Source of the DNA: RDXT01 sp033762375
GTDB taxonomy: Bacteria; Bacteroidota; Bacteroidia; J057
Reading direction: 5' to 3'
DNA: 64,000 bases
NCBI GenBank assembly: GCA_033762375.1
Contig: JANRLQ010000070.1
Location: 1-64,000, forward strand
Position 1 is the stretch's first letter. Each line of letters starts with the position of its first letter. Both the position numbers and the translations under genes were made by a program. The notes below the pieces were generated by a model. That model was not told where the DNA came from. It searched no databases and worked only from the letters and a program-made list of their open reading frames with translations. Positions 14,531 through 24,427 of the stretch are shown piece after piece.

Positions 14531-16117
14531 ATGAAAGATACAAACGTATCCCAGCATCCGCTTGACGGATGGGCTGGATTTCGTAAGCATCTCACGACAG
14601 ATGCAGTGGCAGGTTTTACCGTATTTTTGCTAGCCCTGCCCTTGAGTCTCGGTATTGCCAAGGCTTCTGATTTCCCGCCCTTGATGGGCCTTGTGACCGC
14701 CATTATCGGGGGTATCCTGGTGAGTTTTATGTCAGGCGCTCCCCTGACCATCAAAGGTCCGGCAGCAGGGCTGATTGTCATTGTGGCGGGTGCCGTCGCG
14801 GAGTTTGGCGGCGGCGAAACGGGCTGGCATCTGGCACTGGGAGCCGTTGCTGCTGCCGGGGTAATCCAGATCCTGTTTGGGGTCCTCAAATGGGGCAAAA
14901 TGGTAGATTTTTTCCCGCTCTCAGCCGTACATGGGATGCTGGCTGCGATTGGGCTGATTATTATCGCCAAGCAGATACCAATCCTGTTAGACGTGGACCC
15001 TGCTATGACTGCCAACAAAGGGCCGCTCGAACTACTGGCCTCAATTCCTGCATTTATCACCCATCTGGATCCTAAAGCATCCCTGATAGGTGTCATTAGC
15101 CTCTGGATTATGATGAGCTGGCACAATGTCACAGTGCCTTTTCTAAAAGCCGTCCCGGCCCCGCTGGTGGTTTTGCTGGTAGCGATTCCGGCGGAGCTGA
15201 TCATGGACTTTCAGCATACAGAACCTGCGTATGCCCTGGTTCATATCGGAAACCTGGTTGACAATATTAAGATAAACATTGCATTTGATGGTGTTGCAGC
15301 GATAGGAATATTTATCAAGTACACCCTTATGTTTACGCTAGTGGGGAGTCTGGAGTCGCTGCTGACCGTCAAAGCCATAGATCTGCTGGACCCGTGGAAG
15401 CGCCGGTCTGACCCTAATCGCGATCTGATCGCGATCGGAATCGGCAATGTGGTTGCGGCTATCCTGGGCGGGCTGCCGATGATATCTGAAGTCGCACGCA
15501 GCTCTGCCAATGTATCCAGCGGTGCACATACCCGATGGGCCAATTTTTTTCATGGGGTATTTATGCTTGTTTTTGTCGTATTAGCCGTCCATCTGATCGA
15601 ACTGATCCCCAATACTGCTCTGGCTGCCATGCTGATCACCGTCGGTATCAAGCTGGCACACCCCCGTGAGTTTGCTCAGACGTTCAGAATCGGATGGGAA
15701 CAACTGGCTATTTTTCTGGTGACGATATTTTTTACCCTATTTGAAGATTTGCTGGTAGGCATAATGGCCGGTATTGCACTCAAGCTGATCATCCACCTCT
15801 TCCACGGAGCACCCGTTTCCTCTCTTTTTAAAAGCCCGATTGAGGTCTCGTTTGAAGGCAATGAATATCTGGTCAAACTCTCCCGCTCAGCTATTTTCTC
15901 CAACTATATGGGAATCAAGGACAAACTGGAGTCTATCCCGCCGGGTTTTCACATAACCATTGACTTGCAGGATACCCAACTGATAGACCACTCCGTGATG
16001 GAAAACCTCCACCACTACCAACATGCTTATGAGGCACAGGGTGGCACCGTCAGCATCATCGGGCTTGAAACGCATACCCCCATTTCCAATCACCACTTGT
16101 CTGCCCGAAAAAAATGA
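14531..16117 (+). CDS. SulP-family anion transporter with STAS domain, probable bicarbonate uptake
   Basis: 528 residues. It has the SulP membrane fold: AGFTVFLLALPLSLGIA with the first half-helix, SGAPLTIKGPAAGLIV, GLPMISEVARSSANV. The C-terminal domain of about 90 residues (from KLSRSAIFSN, through IDLQDTQLIDHSVMENLHHY) is a STAS domain. SulP proteins move sulfate, bicarbonate or other anions. Here the gene overlaps a porin gene by ATGA and is followed by DabA and DabB, so bicarbonate is the likeliest substrate; this is an inference from context. Confidence 0.92.
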   Translation: MKDTNVSQHPLDGWAGFRKHLTTDAVAGFTVFLLALPLSLGIAKASDFPPLMGLVTAIIGGILVSFMSGAPLTIKGPAAGLIVIVAGAVAEFGGGETGWHLALGAVAAAGVIQILFGVLKWGKMVDFFPLSAVHGMLAAIGLIIIAKQIPILLDVDPAMTANKGPLELLASIPAFITHLDPKASLIGVISLWIMMSWHNVTVPFLKAVPAPLVVLLVAIPAELIMDFQHTEPAYALVHIGNLVDNIKINIAFDGVAAIGIFIKYTLMFTLVGSLESLLTVKAIDLLDPWKRRSDPNRDLIAIGIGNVVAAILGGLPMISEVARSSANVSSGAHTRWANFFHGVFMLVFVVLAVHLIELIPNTALAAMLITVGIKLAHPREFAQTFRIGWEQLAIFLVTIFFTLFEDLLVGIMAGIALKLIIHLFHGAPVSSLFKSPIEVSFEGNEYLVKLSRSAIFSNYMGIKDKLESIPPGFHITIDLQDTQLIDHSVMENLHHYQHAYEAQGGTVSIIGLETHTPISNHHLSARKK

Positions 16118-17424
16118 AAAAGACCTGTTGGTACAACTGTTTAAGTACTATGTTGGTTGGATTGGGGCTGATGTTGCCAGTTTTTTCTCAAACGCTGAAA
16201 GAGGGTAAATTTTATCTTAACGAGAATGGGTCTCATTATGTGAAGCTTACCCTCATAAATCAGATATGGGTGAGGAGCCAGGGATACAATCCCGGCAGCA
16301 CACGTTATGGATATCCCATGCAGAGCGGCTCAGACATTGGCATCCGCCGATACCGAGTGCAGTTTTTTGGGCAACTCACCGATCGGGTGTTCATCTACAG
16401 TCAATTTGGGGAAAACAACTTCAACAGTCTTTCTGACCGGAAGTTAGGCTTTTTTGTTCACGACGCGGCTGGCGAGTATATGATCGTCCATAAAAAACTC
16501 TCCTTGGGTGCCGGACTTACGGCCTGGGGTGGCTTTGCCCGGTTTTGCTCACCGGCAGTGGGCAGCATCCTGGGGGTTGACGCCCCGCTGTTTTTACAAT
16601 CAACGAATGATGTCACTGACCAGTTTTTGCGAAAACTGGGTATATATGCCAAAGGTAAACTCGGCAAACTTGACTATCGGATAGCAGTCTCTGATCCGAT
16701 GGCGTTTCAGCGGGCCGCAGGCTACTCACCCTCGCCCCAAGCTGTGTCTAATTTTTCTTCCAAGCCAGCCCATAAGCAGTGGAGCGGGTATTTTCAGTAT
16801 CAGTTTCTGGATCAGGAGTCTAACCAGACGCCTTATCTGGCGGGTACTTATCATGGCAAGAAAACAGTCTTCAACCTCGGCGCGGGTATGGAGTATCAGC
16901 CCCAAGCCATGTGGCATCTGGATACGGGGGCAGATACGGTGGACTCAGACCTGCTACAGGTAGCAGCCGATGTGTACTATGATGCGCCTATTGGTTCCAA
17001 AGGCCAGGCATTGAGCCTCTATGGGGTCATAGCCTATTTTGACTTTGGGCCGGGCTATCTCCGAAATCTGGCTGTGATGAATCCCGTAAATGGCACGACC
17101 CGCTCCGATGTACTCAACGGCAGCGGAAACGGGTTTCCTGCCTACGGAACCGGCCTCTCAGCCTATGCCCAGGCAGGATATAAACTCCGGGACAACCTGA
17201 TAGGCCATACGACCTTCATGCCGTATGTAACGCTCCAACATGCCCGGTATGATCGGCTGACGCGTCCGATGGATTTTACAGATATGGGTATCAACTGGCT
17301 CCTGACCAGTCATACCAGCAAGCTGACTGCCGCCTGGCAATATCGCCCGATCTATGATGCAGGCGGGACCCTATCGGACCACAAAAATGCCCTGATACTT
17401 CAGTATCAGACCTTTTTTAACTAA
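16114..17424 (+). CDS. Outer-membrane porin, OprO/P- or DcaP-like
   Basis: 436 residues starting at the ATG that overlaps the SulP stop. A signal peptide (LGLMLPVFSQ) precedes a long series of alternating strands ending in an aromatic residue (LQYQTFFN), as in beta-barrels. YVKLTLINQIWVRSQ and IRRYRVQFFGQLTDRVFIYSQFG resemble phosphate-selective-porin-like proteins. Its place between SulP and DabA suggests that it lets bicarbonate or other anions across the outer membrane. Confidence 0.85.
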   Translation: MKKTCWYNCLSTMLVGLGLMLPVFSQTLKEGKFYLNENGSHYVKLTLINQIWVRSQGYNPGSTRYGYPMQSGSDIGIRRYRVQFFGQLTDRVFIYSQFGENNFNSLSDRKLGFFVHDAAGEYMIVHKKLSLGAGLTAWGGFARFCSPAVGSILGVDAPLFLQSTNDVTDQFLRKLGIYAKGKLGKLDYRIAVSDPMAFQRAAGYSPSPQAVSNFSSKPAHKQWSGYFQYQFLDQESNQTPYLAGTYHGKKTVFNLGAGMEYQPQAMWHLDTGADTVDSDLLQVAADVYYDAPIGSKGQALSLYGVIAYFDFGPGYLRNLAVMNPVNGTTRSDVLNGSGNGFPAYGTGLSAYAQAGYKLRDNLIGHTTFMPYVTLQHARYDRLTRPMDFTDMGINWLLTSHTSKLTAAWQYRPIYDAGGTLSDHKNALILQYQTFFN

Positions 17425-17467
17425 ATACTTGTGCCTGTTATACCTGTTTTTTTAATCAGAACACAAC

Positions 17468-19987
17468 ATGCATCACGTTGTAAGTAGCTCATTTGACGAG
17501 CATCAGGTACTCCATGACCTGAAGCATTACCTGCCCTCTCAGGCACCGCTGAAAGATTTTATTCATCACAACTCCCTGCACGCATTTGACGATCAGCCGT
17601 TTTTTGAGGCGCTGCGTCACGCATCTGCTATATTTGGGTACAAAACATCGCTCTCCCTGGAGGAATACCGATCGCTGTATCACCAGGGCAGAATCAGCGA
17701 TGACATCCTCCTGCACGTACTGACCCGGGAAGCTGGCGAGCAAGCAGGCGAGTGGCGCACCCGGCTGCTCTCAACCCCCTATGACGACCCGGCCCCGCCC
17801 CGTATCGGGGCACTGCGGGCCCGGTGGAAACAACACGCTGCGGTGGACCTGGATGCTGTCGTACATCCCTTGTTGTTTAGGGTGGTATGCAGCTACCTGG
17901 ATCAGGGTATTGCCATCTGGCGGTTTCCGGTAGCAGAGCAGGGATTTCTGGAGGCCCTCCGGACCCTGGAGCGTTCCTCCATGTCCAGCTTGTTTCAGAC
18001 CCGGCGTGCCCGCAGTCTCCTGATGAACAGCGCGTGTCACCTGCCTGATCTGCTGGGGATCCTGGTGGGTGATCGTGTCTGGTATGAGCGTTATTTGTTT
18101 GACCAGCAGTTTGCACATCAGGGTTGGTCCGGGCTTATCTCTGCCATCGAAGATCACCCTGAGACCCTGCTGATCCCCCGCCCGCTGTCGCTGCATGACC
18201 TGGTTGTATTTGAATGTCTGCTGGAGATAGACGCGCTGGAATCTGCACTCGGGCACAGTTGGGAGCCACTGTCAGCACATCTGCGTACCCCACCTGAAGG
18301 ATTATTTGCCCCGGTACTGCCCGATGAAAAAAGCGAAGCCCTCCGCCTCTGGCAACTATCCTTCGAGTGGAGTTATTTTGATCAGGTACTGGCTGGCCTC
18401 CGGCAGCTCCCGCCCCTGCCGCCATCACAACCCACAGGGGTGTCAGGCCCCCGGTTTCAGGCTTTGTTTTGTATAGACGACCGCGAGTGTTCGTTCCGGC
18501 GTTACCTGGAACAATTGGCTCCTGCCTGCGAAACCTTTGGTACACCTGGTTTTTTTGGGATCGAAACCTACTATCAGCCGGACGGAGGCAAGTTTTATAC
18601 GAAGGTCTGTCCGGCACCGGTGACCCCGCGCCACCTGATTTACGAAACCGGGGCGGGAACACGAAATGACCGTGACCCGCACTTCACGCGGCATGCCCAT
18701 ACCGCACATGGTGGGTGGCTGATCAGCCAGACGCTGGGATACTGGTCTGCCCTGAAGTTGTTTTGGCAGGTTTTTATGCCGGGAGCGGGCCCGACGACTG
18801 CTTCTGCCCTCCGGCATATGGACCACACAGCCCAATTGGTGGTGAAAAGTGATGAGCCGCCTACGATACAGGATGGCCTGCAGGTAGGTTTTACGGTGGC
18901 CGAAATGGCTGACCGGGTGGAAAAGGTCCTGCGCAGCATCGGGCTGGTGCGTGATTTTGCCCCGCTGGTGTATGTGGTGGGGCATGGCGCCAGTTCTGTC
19001 AATAATCCCCACTATGCTGCCTATGATTGTGGTGCCTGCTCCGGTCGTGCCGGCTCTGTGAATGCCCGTGCCTTTGCGATCATGGCTAATACCCCTGCGG
19101 TACGGCACATGCTGCATGCCCGCGGCCTGGTGATCCCGGAGGAGACCTGGTTTGTCGGCGGGCTGCGGGACACGACCCGGGATGATGTCGTGTTTTATGA
19201 CACCCACACGCTTCCCGGCGGGCTGGACACCCTGCATGCGGAGATCAACCTCCTCTTTGAGCAGGCCCTGGACCTGAACGCAAAGGAACGCTCCCGCAGG
19301 TTTGAGATGGTCAATACGGCCCGGTCTGCGGGCAAGGTACACCAGCAGGTGCGTCTTCGGTCGGTATCTATCTTTGAGCCACGACCCGAGCTCAATCACG
19401 CGACCAATGCCCTGTGTATTATCGGACGACGCTCCCTGAGCCGGGGTTTGTTTCTGGACCGAAGGTCTTTTCTCAACTCCTACGACTACCAGCAAGACCC
19501 GGACGGCATATACCTGGCCGGCATCCTTCAGGCGGCTGCCCCCGTATGCGGCGGGATCAATCTGGAGTATTACTTCTCCCGGGTGGACAATGAAAAGCTG
19601 GGCGCAGGCTCCAAACTCCCGCACAATGTCATGGGCCTGATCGGCGTCGCCAATGGAATAGACGGTGATCTGCGTCCGGGTCTTCCGGTCCAGATGGTAG
19701 AGGTACACGACCCGGTGCGGCTGCTGATGATCATAGAGCATCAGCCGGAGGTGGTCCTGGCTATCCTCGCGCAGCATCCTGCGACGGCGGCGTGGTTTGC
19801 GCTGGAGTGGATCCTGCTGGTCGTGGCCGAACCCGAAACCCGGTCACTCTACTGTTACCAATCAGGGCAATTGGTGCCTTATCATCCGGTGACCCGGCAC
19901 CTGGAGACCATCCCGGACCTGGCGCCCCTGCTGGCCTCCCGCCAGGAAAATTTTCCAGTATACCTACTTCACAACCCATCCTTATGA
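17468..19987 (+). CDS. dabA: DabA, inorganic-carbon (DAB) transporter large subunit (DUF2309)
   Basis: 839 residues. It contains the zinc site of the carbonic-anhydrase-like DabA family with the expected spacing: Cys335 and Asp337 in FCIDDREC, His506 in VVGHGASS and Cys521 in YDCGACSG. DabA works with DabB at the inner membrane to hydrate CO2 to bicarbonate vectorially. The NNPHYAAYDCGACSG region and the early HNSLHAFDDQPF block are family hallmarks. The start at 17468 is the first ATG 40 bp after the porin, and the stop overlaps dabB by ATGA. All four metal/active-site positions are intact. Confidence 0.95.
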   Translation: MHHVVSSSFDEHQVLHDLKHYLPSQAPLKDFIHHNSLHAFDDQPFFEALRHASAIFGYKTSLSLEEYRSLYHQGRISDDILLHVLTREAGEQAGEWRTRLLSTPYDDPAPPRIGALRARWKQHAAVDLDAVVHPLLFRVVCSYLDQGIAIWRFPVAEQGFLEALRTLERSSMSSLFQTRRARSLLMNSACHLPDLLGILVGDRVWYERYLFDQQFAHQGWSGLISAIEDHPETLLIPRPLSLHDLVVFECLLEIDALESALGHSWEPLSAHLRTPPEGLFAPVLPDEKSEALRLWQLSFEWSYFDQVLAGLRQLPPLPPSQPTGVSGPRFQALFCIDDRECSFRRYLEQLAPACETFGTPGFFGIETYYQPDGGKFYTKVCPAPVTPRHLIYETGAGTRNDRDPHFTRHAHTAHGGWLISQTLGYWSALKLFWQVFMPGAGPTTASALRHMDHTAQLVVKSDEPPTIQDGLQVGFTVAEMADRVEKVLRSIGLVRDFAPLVYVVGHGASSVNNPHYAAYDCGACSGRAGSVNARAFAIMANTPAVRHMLHARGLVIPEETWFVGGLRDTTRDDVVFYDTHTLPGGLDTLHAEINLLFEQALDLNAKERSRRFEMVNTARSAGKVHQQVRLRSVSIFEPRPELNHATNALCIIGRRSLSRGLFLDRRSFLNSYDYQQDPDGIYLAGILQAAAPVCGGINLEYYFSRVDNEKLGAGSKLPHNVMGLIGVANGIDGDLRPGLPVQMVEVHDPVRLLMIIEHQPEVVLAILAQHPATAAWFALEWILLVVAEPETRSLYCYQSGQLVPYHPVTRHLETIPDLAPLLASRQENFPVYLLHNPSL

Positions 19988-21846
19988 CAGCTTTTTTGCC
20001 TGTATTTGTGCTGATACCCGCGATCGGGTTTTGTATAAGCCTCATACTGCCCCGACACCATGAGCGACTCATCGCCGGGTTGACCTTTGCAGTCGTGACG
20101 CTCCAATTGCTGGCCGTCGTCATCCTGGGCTCGGTATGGCTGTATCAGGGACACCCGGTCACGGACATCAAAGAAATCGTACTCTACCGTACGGCAGGGT
20201 ATGAGTTTTTTATTGACCTGTATGTGGACCGGATCACGATGGTGTACCTGGTGGTGGGCACGATCCTGGCCTTTCTGGTGATCCGGTACAGCCACCACTA
20301 TCTGCACCGGGAGAGGGGGTATAAACGTTTTTTTTATACCATCCTGTTTTTTTTCACGGGTTACAACCTGACCATTTGCGCAGGCAACCTGGAGACGTTG
20401 TTTATCGGATGGGAAATCCTGGGTGTTTCTTCCTTTTTGCTCATTGCTTTTTACCGCAACCGATACCTGCCCGTCAAACATGCGGTTAAGGTTTTTTCCA
20501 TATACCGGATCGGTGATGTGGGCATCTTGCTCGCGATGTGGATGAGTCACCACCTCTGGCACGAGAACATCACGTTTCAGCAGTTGCTCAACTATGAGCG
20601 GGTCCATGAGCACCTGGCCCAGCACTCCTGGACGGGGACTTTTATCTCCCTGATGTTGCTGCTGGCTGCCGCAGCCAAGTCAGCCCAGTTGCCATTTTCA
20701 TCCTGGTTACCGCGGGCGATGGAGGGGCCTACGCCTTCCTCAGCTATTTTCTACGGATCGTTATCCGTCCATATCGGGGTGTTTTTGATGCTGCGGACCT
20801 TTCCTTTCTGGGAACACCAGCACATCATGCGGGTCGCGACAGGCCTGCTGGGACTGACCACAGCCCTGGTCACTACGGGGATCGCGAGGGTGCAGACCTC
20901 AGCCAAAAGTCAGATTGCCTACGCTTCTATTGCGCAGATCGGCCTTATGTTTATTGAGATTGCGCTGGGCTGGCGCCATATTGCCTTGTTTCATTTTGCA
21001 GGCAATGCCTTTCTCCGTACCTATCAGTTGCTGATCTCTCCCTCTATCGTGAGTTACCGCATCCGGGAGCAGTTTTATGAAGGGCCCCAACCCGGCTATA
21101 CGGCTGCTTTTCTGCCGCCCAGGCTCCGCCTTACGCTGTACATCCTCAGTCTCAAGGAGTGGAATCTCGACAGCCTCATGTACCGCCTCCTCTGGAATCC
21201 CCTTAAATGGGCCGGCAACCGCCTGAATTTTCTCACCCACGACCGGGTGCTGACTATTGTGATACCGGCCTATCTCCTGGGGGTGGCCTCCCGCTGGTAT
21301 GAGGCCTGGTTGCCCGGGTGGCTTAGACAGGGATTGCCCGTTTTGTTTGCAGCCATTGGCCTGATGCTGGTCCTCAAGTCCTTCACCGCACGCCACAAGG
21401 TCCGCATGAGCTGGCTCCTGATCTTGATGAATCACTACTGGATTGCCCTGGCCATCTCTTTTAATGAATACTTTGAGATGGAACATACCCTTCTGTACCT
21501 GAGCGGCATCACCCTGGCAGGCCTGACAGGGTATCTGTGTCTGGCCTGGCTGAATCGGCGCGAGTCGCTGGACCTGGCCCGGTTTCATGGGCATATCTAT
21601 GAATATGCACCTGCTGCGATGATTTTTCTGCTGGCATGTCTGGGTATCACGGGATTTCCGATTACCCCTTCATGCATCGGGGAGGACCTCATCCTCAGCC
21701 ATATCCATGAAGACCAACTGCTGTTGGCCGGGGTTGTGGCCCTGGGCCTGATTGTGGATGGACTGGCAGCGATCCGGATTTATGCGCGGATTTTTATGGG
21801 GCCGCATATCAAAACTTATCACCCCTCGGCATACCGGTCGGCCTGA
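19984..21846 (+). CDS. dabB: DabB, NuoL/MrpA-like membrane subunit of the DAB transporter
   Basis: 620 residues starting at the ATG in the ATGA overlap with dabA; the reading frame is open further upstream inside dabA but that part is not coding. It is a polytopic protein of the proton-conducting antiporter family of complex I. Hallmarks are FTGYNLTICAGNLETLFIGWEILGVSSFLLI, given here in pieces (NLETLFIGWE, GVSSFLLIAFY), KSAQLPFSSWLPRAMEGPTP (PFSSWLPRAM carries the conserved Lys/Pro region) and SIAQIGLMFIEIALG. It supplies the ion-gradient coupling for DabA. It is rather long for the family. Confidence 0.93.
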   Translation: MTAFLPVFVLIPAIGFCISLILPRHHERLIAGLTFAVVTLQLLAVVILGSVWLYQGHPVTDIKEIVLYRTAGYEFFIDLYVDRITMVYLVVGTILAFLVIRYSHHYLHRERGYKRFFYTILFFFTGYNLTICAGNLETLFIGWEILGVSSFLLIAFYRNRYLPVKHAVKVFSIYRIGDVGILLAMWMSHHLWHENITFQQLLNYERVHEHLAQHSWTGTFISLMLLLAAAAKSAQLPFSSWLPRAMEGPTPSSAIFYGSLSVHIGVFLMLRTFPFWEHQHIMRVATGLLGLTTALVTTGIARVQTSAKSQIAYASIAQIGLMFIEIALGWRHIALFHFAGNAFLRTYQLLISPSIVSYRIREQFYEGPQPGYTAAFLPPRLRLTLYILSLKEWNLDSLMYRLLWNPLKWAGNRLNFLTHDRVLTIVIPAYLLGVASRWYEAWLPGWLRQGLPVLFAAIGLMLVLKSFTARHKVRMSWLLILMNHYWIALAISFNEYFEMEHTLLYLSGITLAGLTGYLCLAWLNRRESLDLARFHGHIYEYAPAAMIFLLACLGITGFPITPSCIGEDLILSHIHEDQLLLAGVVALGLIVDGLAAIRIYARIFMGPHIKTYHPSAYRSA

Positions 21847-21888
21847 TCTGACTTCCATATTCACGGGAGCGGTCTGTAAGGCCCGCGA

Positions 21889-22536
21889 TCAGTTCAGGGT
21901 ATAATTGTACTGTTTCCAGTAGATATTGTATCCGCCATTGTCCAGTTCGCGGGCGATCTCTTCGATCATCATGTCTTCCTCCAGGTCATAGATAGACTTG
22001 AGGTTGATGCCAAATACCATCCCGACAGACTGCCAGAATATGGCTGCGGCGGCACTTTTGTTTTCTTTGATGAGGTCAAAGGAGGACTTACCGGTCTGGC
22101 GGCATACCAGTTTGACGAGGGCCTTGCCCTGGGAGCGGGTCATGTGGCGGAGATCGTCTTCATACTCCCCAAACAGGGCGGACTCGCGGGATTTGATATA
22201 GGCTTTGCGGGCTTTTTCGGTAGGCAGGGTCTGGATATGGGCATCTACTTCCTGCAAGACTGCTGATACCTTGCGGGCATAGGGATACACCATGTGGACA
22301 TTCCAGCGGAGGCGGCTGAACTTCTCCAGGCGCTGGCGGCCCCGGGTGAGCTCCCAGCCGGAAGGGGCATTGGCTCCGATCTCGATCGGGTCGAGGTTGC
22401 CCCAGAGCAGGGATTCGCCGGTTTCTTCGTCATGAAACAAATAAAACCGGTCAGAAATCACAGGTCCCTGCGCCCGGACTTCCGTCAGGGTTCCCAGCAC
22501 CAGCCACAGGATTGTATGTATTGCCCGTACGCGCAT
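21889..22536 (-). CDS. DUF4294 family protein
   Basis: 215 residues from the ATG at 22536; a longer reading frame exists but the hydrophobic RAIHTILWLVLGTLTEVRAQ signal peptide fits this start. Family features are RWNVHMVYPYARKV, LMTEKARKAY-type helices and GKALVKLVCRQTGKSSFDLIKE (seen as VKLVCRQTGKS). DUF4294 occurs almost only in Bacteroidota and has no known function. It converges with dabB and ends 42 bp from it; the macro-domain gene lies 50 bp upstream. Confidence 0.85.
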   Translation of the reverse strand: MRVRAIHTILWLVLGTLTEVRAQGPVISDRFYLFHDEETGESLLWGNLDPIEIGANAPSGWELTRGRQRLEKFSRLRWNVHMVYPYARKVSAVLQEVDAHIQTLPTEKARKAYIKSRESALFGEYEDDLRHMTRSQGKALVKLVCRQTGKSSFDLIKENKSAAAAIFWQSVGMVFGINLKSIYDLEEDMMIEEIARELDNGGYNIYWKQYNYTLN

Positions 22537-22587
22537 GACAGAGATTTCCAGGTCTAAGATACAACTATTCTCAGACACATACGCAAA

Positions 22588-23130
22588 TCATGGCTGTTCC
22601 GTTGCCGGGGTACCGAGGAGTGCCTGATAGAGCCGGGCGTTTTCTGCCTCAAAACATACAAAACAGATCCGGTCGTATGCGTCCGGATGTGCTGCCACAT
22701 AGGCCTGTACCGCCCTGGTGGCTACCGATGCCGCGACGGATTTGGGAAAATGATAAACGCCGGTGCTGATATTGGGAAAGGTAATGGTGCGTACGCCGTG
22801 TGCAGCACCCAGGTGCAGGCTGTTGTGATAACACTGGGCCAGGAGGTCCCGGAGGTGGGTGTCTGCTTCAGCACGCCAGACAGGCCCCACTGTGTGGATG
22901 ACATACCGGGCAGGCAGTCGTCCAGCCGGCGTGATTACGGCCATCCCCGTAGCGCAACCGCCCTGCCGGGCCACCACCTGGCGGCAAGCCTCCAGTATCT
23001 CAGGTCCACCCGCCCGGTGAATGGCCCCGTCCACCCCGCTACCGCCCATGAGGGAGGTATTGGCGGCGTTTACGATGGCATCAGCACTGATGCGGGTGAT
23101 GTCTCCCAGGGTCCACTCTATCCGGGTCAT
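22588..23130 (-). CDS. Macro-domain protein, O-acetyl-ADP-ribose deacetylase-like
   Basis: 180 residues, a complete YmdB/MacroD-type macro domain. GDITRISADAIVNAANTSL with GGSGVDGAIHRAGG forms the ADP-ribose pocket; ISTGVYHFP is the phosphate-binding loop. These enzymes remove O-acetyl-ADP-ribose or mono-ADP-ribose from proteins. The Asn of NAAN and the Asp of GVDGAIH, important for hydrolysis, are present. Its ATG overlaps the rimM stop by 4 bases, so it is in the rpsP-rimM transcription unit. Confidence 0.92.
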   Translation of the reverse strand: MTRIEWTLGDITRISADAIVNAANTSLMGGSGVDGAIHRAGGPEILEACRQVVARQGGCATGMAVITPAGRLPARYVIHTVGPVWRAEADTHLRDLLAQCYHNSLHLGAAHGVRTITFPNISTGVYHFPKSVAASVATRAVQAYVAAHPDAYDRICFVCFEAENARLYQALLGTPATEQP

Positions 23131-23693
23131 GCGGGATCAGGTTCGTCGGTCTCGTCCTCGTCTTGTCCGAGATAGATGTCTATCAACCCTTCCGGCAGGT
23201 CGGTTTCGATCGTACGGGCTTCCATATCTGCCTGTAATACAAAGTCATCTGTCATGGGGATCAGGACCTCATGTCCCTGGTAGTCCATGACCATAATGTC
23301 CTGGGCAGGCCCGTCCACAAAATCCTGGACCGTCCCCAGCGGCCCCAGTTGGAGATCCACGACCTGAAACCCGATGACATCATGGTAATAAAACCGGCCT
23401 TCGGGGAGTTTGGGGAGTTTTTCGAGGGGGAAAAACAGGGTTGTACCGACGAGGCCCTCCGCCGTATTGCGGTCCTGGCTCTCTGCGATCTGGAGGATGG
23501 CCTGCTTGGGCGTAGCGACCTGAAAGTGGCGCACGGTACAAGGTGTGAGGGGCTGGCCGGGCCGGGCCATGTACAACTGGCGGCGGCGGCGGTACTCCGT
23601 GATGTCTGACACGTCAAGCACCACCCGGATGGCCCCCTGGATACCATGTGCCCGCATGATATAGCCGATTTCTACACATTCAGTTCTTTCCAT
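23127..23693 (-). CDS. rimM: Ribosome maturation factor RimM
   Basis: 188 residues. N-terminal RimM beta-barrel with IGYIMRAHGIQGAIRV (the conserved G-x-x-x-x-x-H-G-I-x-G block), then a PRC-barrel with YYHDVIGFQVVD and VLIPMTDDFVLQAD. RimM assists 30S head assembly by binding S19. It lies downstream of rpsP, as in many bacteria, but a terminator hairpin separates the two. The acidic C-terminal tail (DEDETDEPD) is typical of the phylum. Confidence 0.95.
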   Translation of the reverse strand: MERTECVEIGYIMRAHGIQGAIRVVLDVSDITEYRRRRQLYMARPGQPLTPCTVRHFQVATPKQAILQIAESQDRNTAEGLVGTTLFFPLEKLPKLPEGRFYYHDVIGFQVVDLQLGPLGTVQDFVDGPAQDIMVMDYQGHEVLIPMTDDFVLQADMEARTIETDLPEGLIDIYLGQDEDETDEPDPA

Positions 23694-23716
23694 AGGGTAT
23701 CAGGTAATGGCCCAAC

Positions 23717-23748
23717 AAAAAGAGGCTGCTCATATAAGAGACAGCCTC
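23717..23748 (-). terminator. Terminator/attenuator between rpsP and rimM
   Basis: On the minus strand GAGGCTG and CAGCCTC pair around a 13-base loop and are followed by five T. The stem resembles that of the groEL terminator at 27047. Confidence 0.75.
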
Positions 23749-23772
23749 AGGATGAGCTAGCTGCTGTCAGGA

Positions 23773-24195
23773 TTACTCAGCGGCTTCAGCGGATTGTTTT
23801 TTGCGGGCAGATGCCGGTACAACCTCCATCGGCTTACCGTTGATATCTACTTTCAGGACTTTTTTGGCTTTTTTGTCGCGCTCAGTCTGCCACAGGCCTA
23901 CGATACGCTCGATCTCCTCGTCAGATTTGCCTTGTTTGACAAGGGCATGCCGCAGGGTCACGCCTGCGTGGCGCAGCAGGGCCCGTACGGTATGGGTAGG
24001 CTGGGCACCGTTCTGCATCCACTTGATCACGGTGGACTCGTCCACGTAGATCTGAGCAGGTACGGTGAGCGGGTTATAAAACCCTACTTTTTCAATAAAA
24101 CGTCCGTCGCGGGGCGAGCGGGAGTCTGCTACCACGATCGCGTAGTGAGCAGCGTTTTTACGGCCTTGCCGTCTCAGTCTTAATTTTACTGGCAT
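23773..24195 (-). CDS. rpsP: 30S ribosomal protein S16
   Basis: 140 residues from the ATG at 24195 (MPVKLRLRRQGRKNAAHY). The S16 core is intact: VVADSRSPRDGRFIEKVGFYNP and VIKWMQNGAQPTHTVRALL. A C-terminal extension of about 50 residues rich in Lys, Glu and Ala (KKVLKVDINGKPMEVVPAS) is longer than in proteobacterial S16 and is common in Bacteroidota. It heads the rpsP-rimM unit. Confidence 0.97.
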   Translation of the reverse strand: MPVKLRLRRQGRKNAAHYAIVVADSRSPRDGRFIEKVGFYNPLTVPAQIYVDESTVIKWMQNGAQPTHTVRALLRHAGVTLRHALVKQGKSDEEIERIVGLWQTERDKKAKKVLKVDINGKPMEVVPASARKKQSAEAAE

Positions 24196-24427
24196 ATAAC
24201 CACAAATGTTGACGTAAAACAATGGACGGCAAAGGTAGGAAGGTTCAGGGAATCAGCCAAATTTTATTCTGGAAAACTAATTCCCTGCCCGGTCAGCTTT
24301 TGCCCGCCCCCTGATAACCTGGCCTCAAAGTTTGATGAGTTTTTTCCAAATAGGTAGAATCTTTTACTGGCATCCAGCCTTAATCTTCCGCTCAAAACCC
24401 ATACGTACTCACCTCTCCAACATCTTA

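Noticed and set aside
18443..19777. 444-codon open frame on the minus strand opposite dabA
   Set aside because: dabA has its full active site on the plus strand; the antisense frame has no features of a protein.
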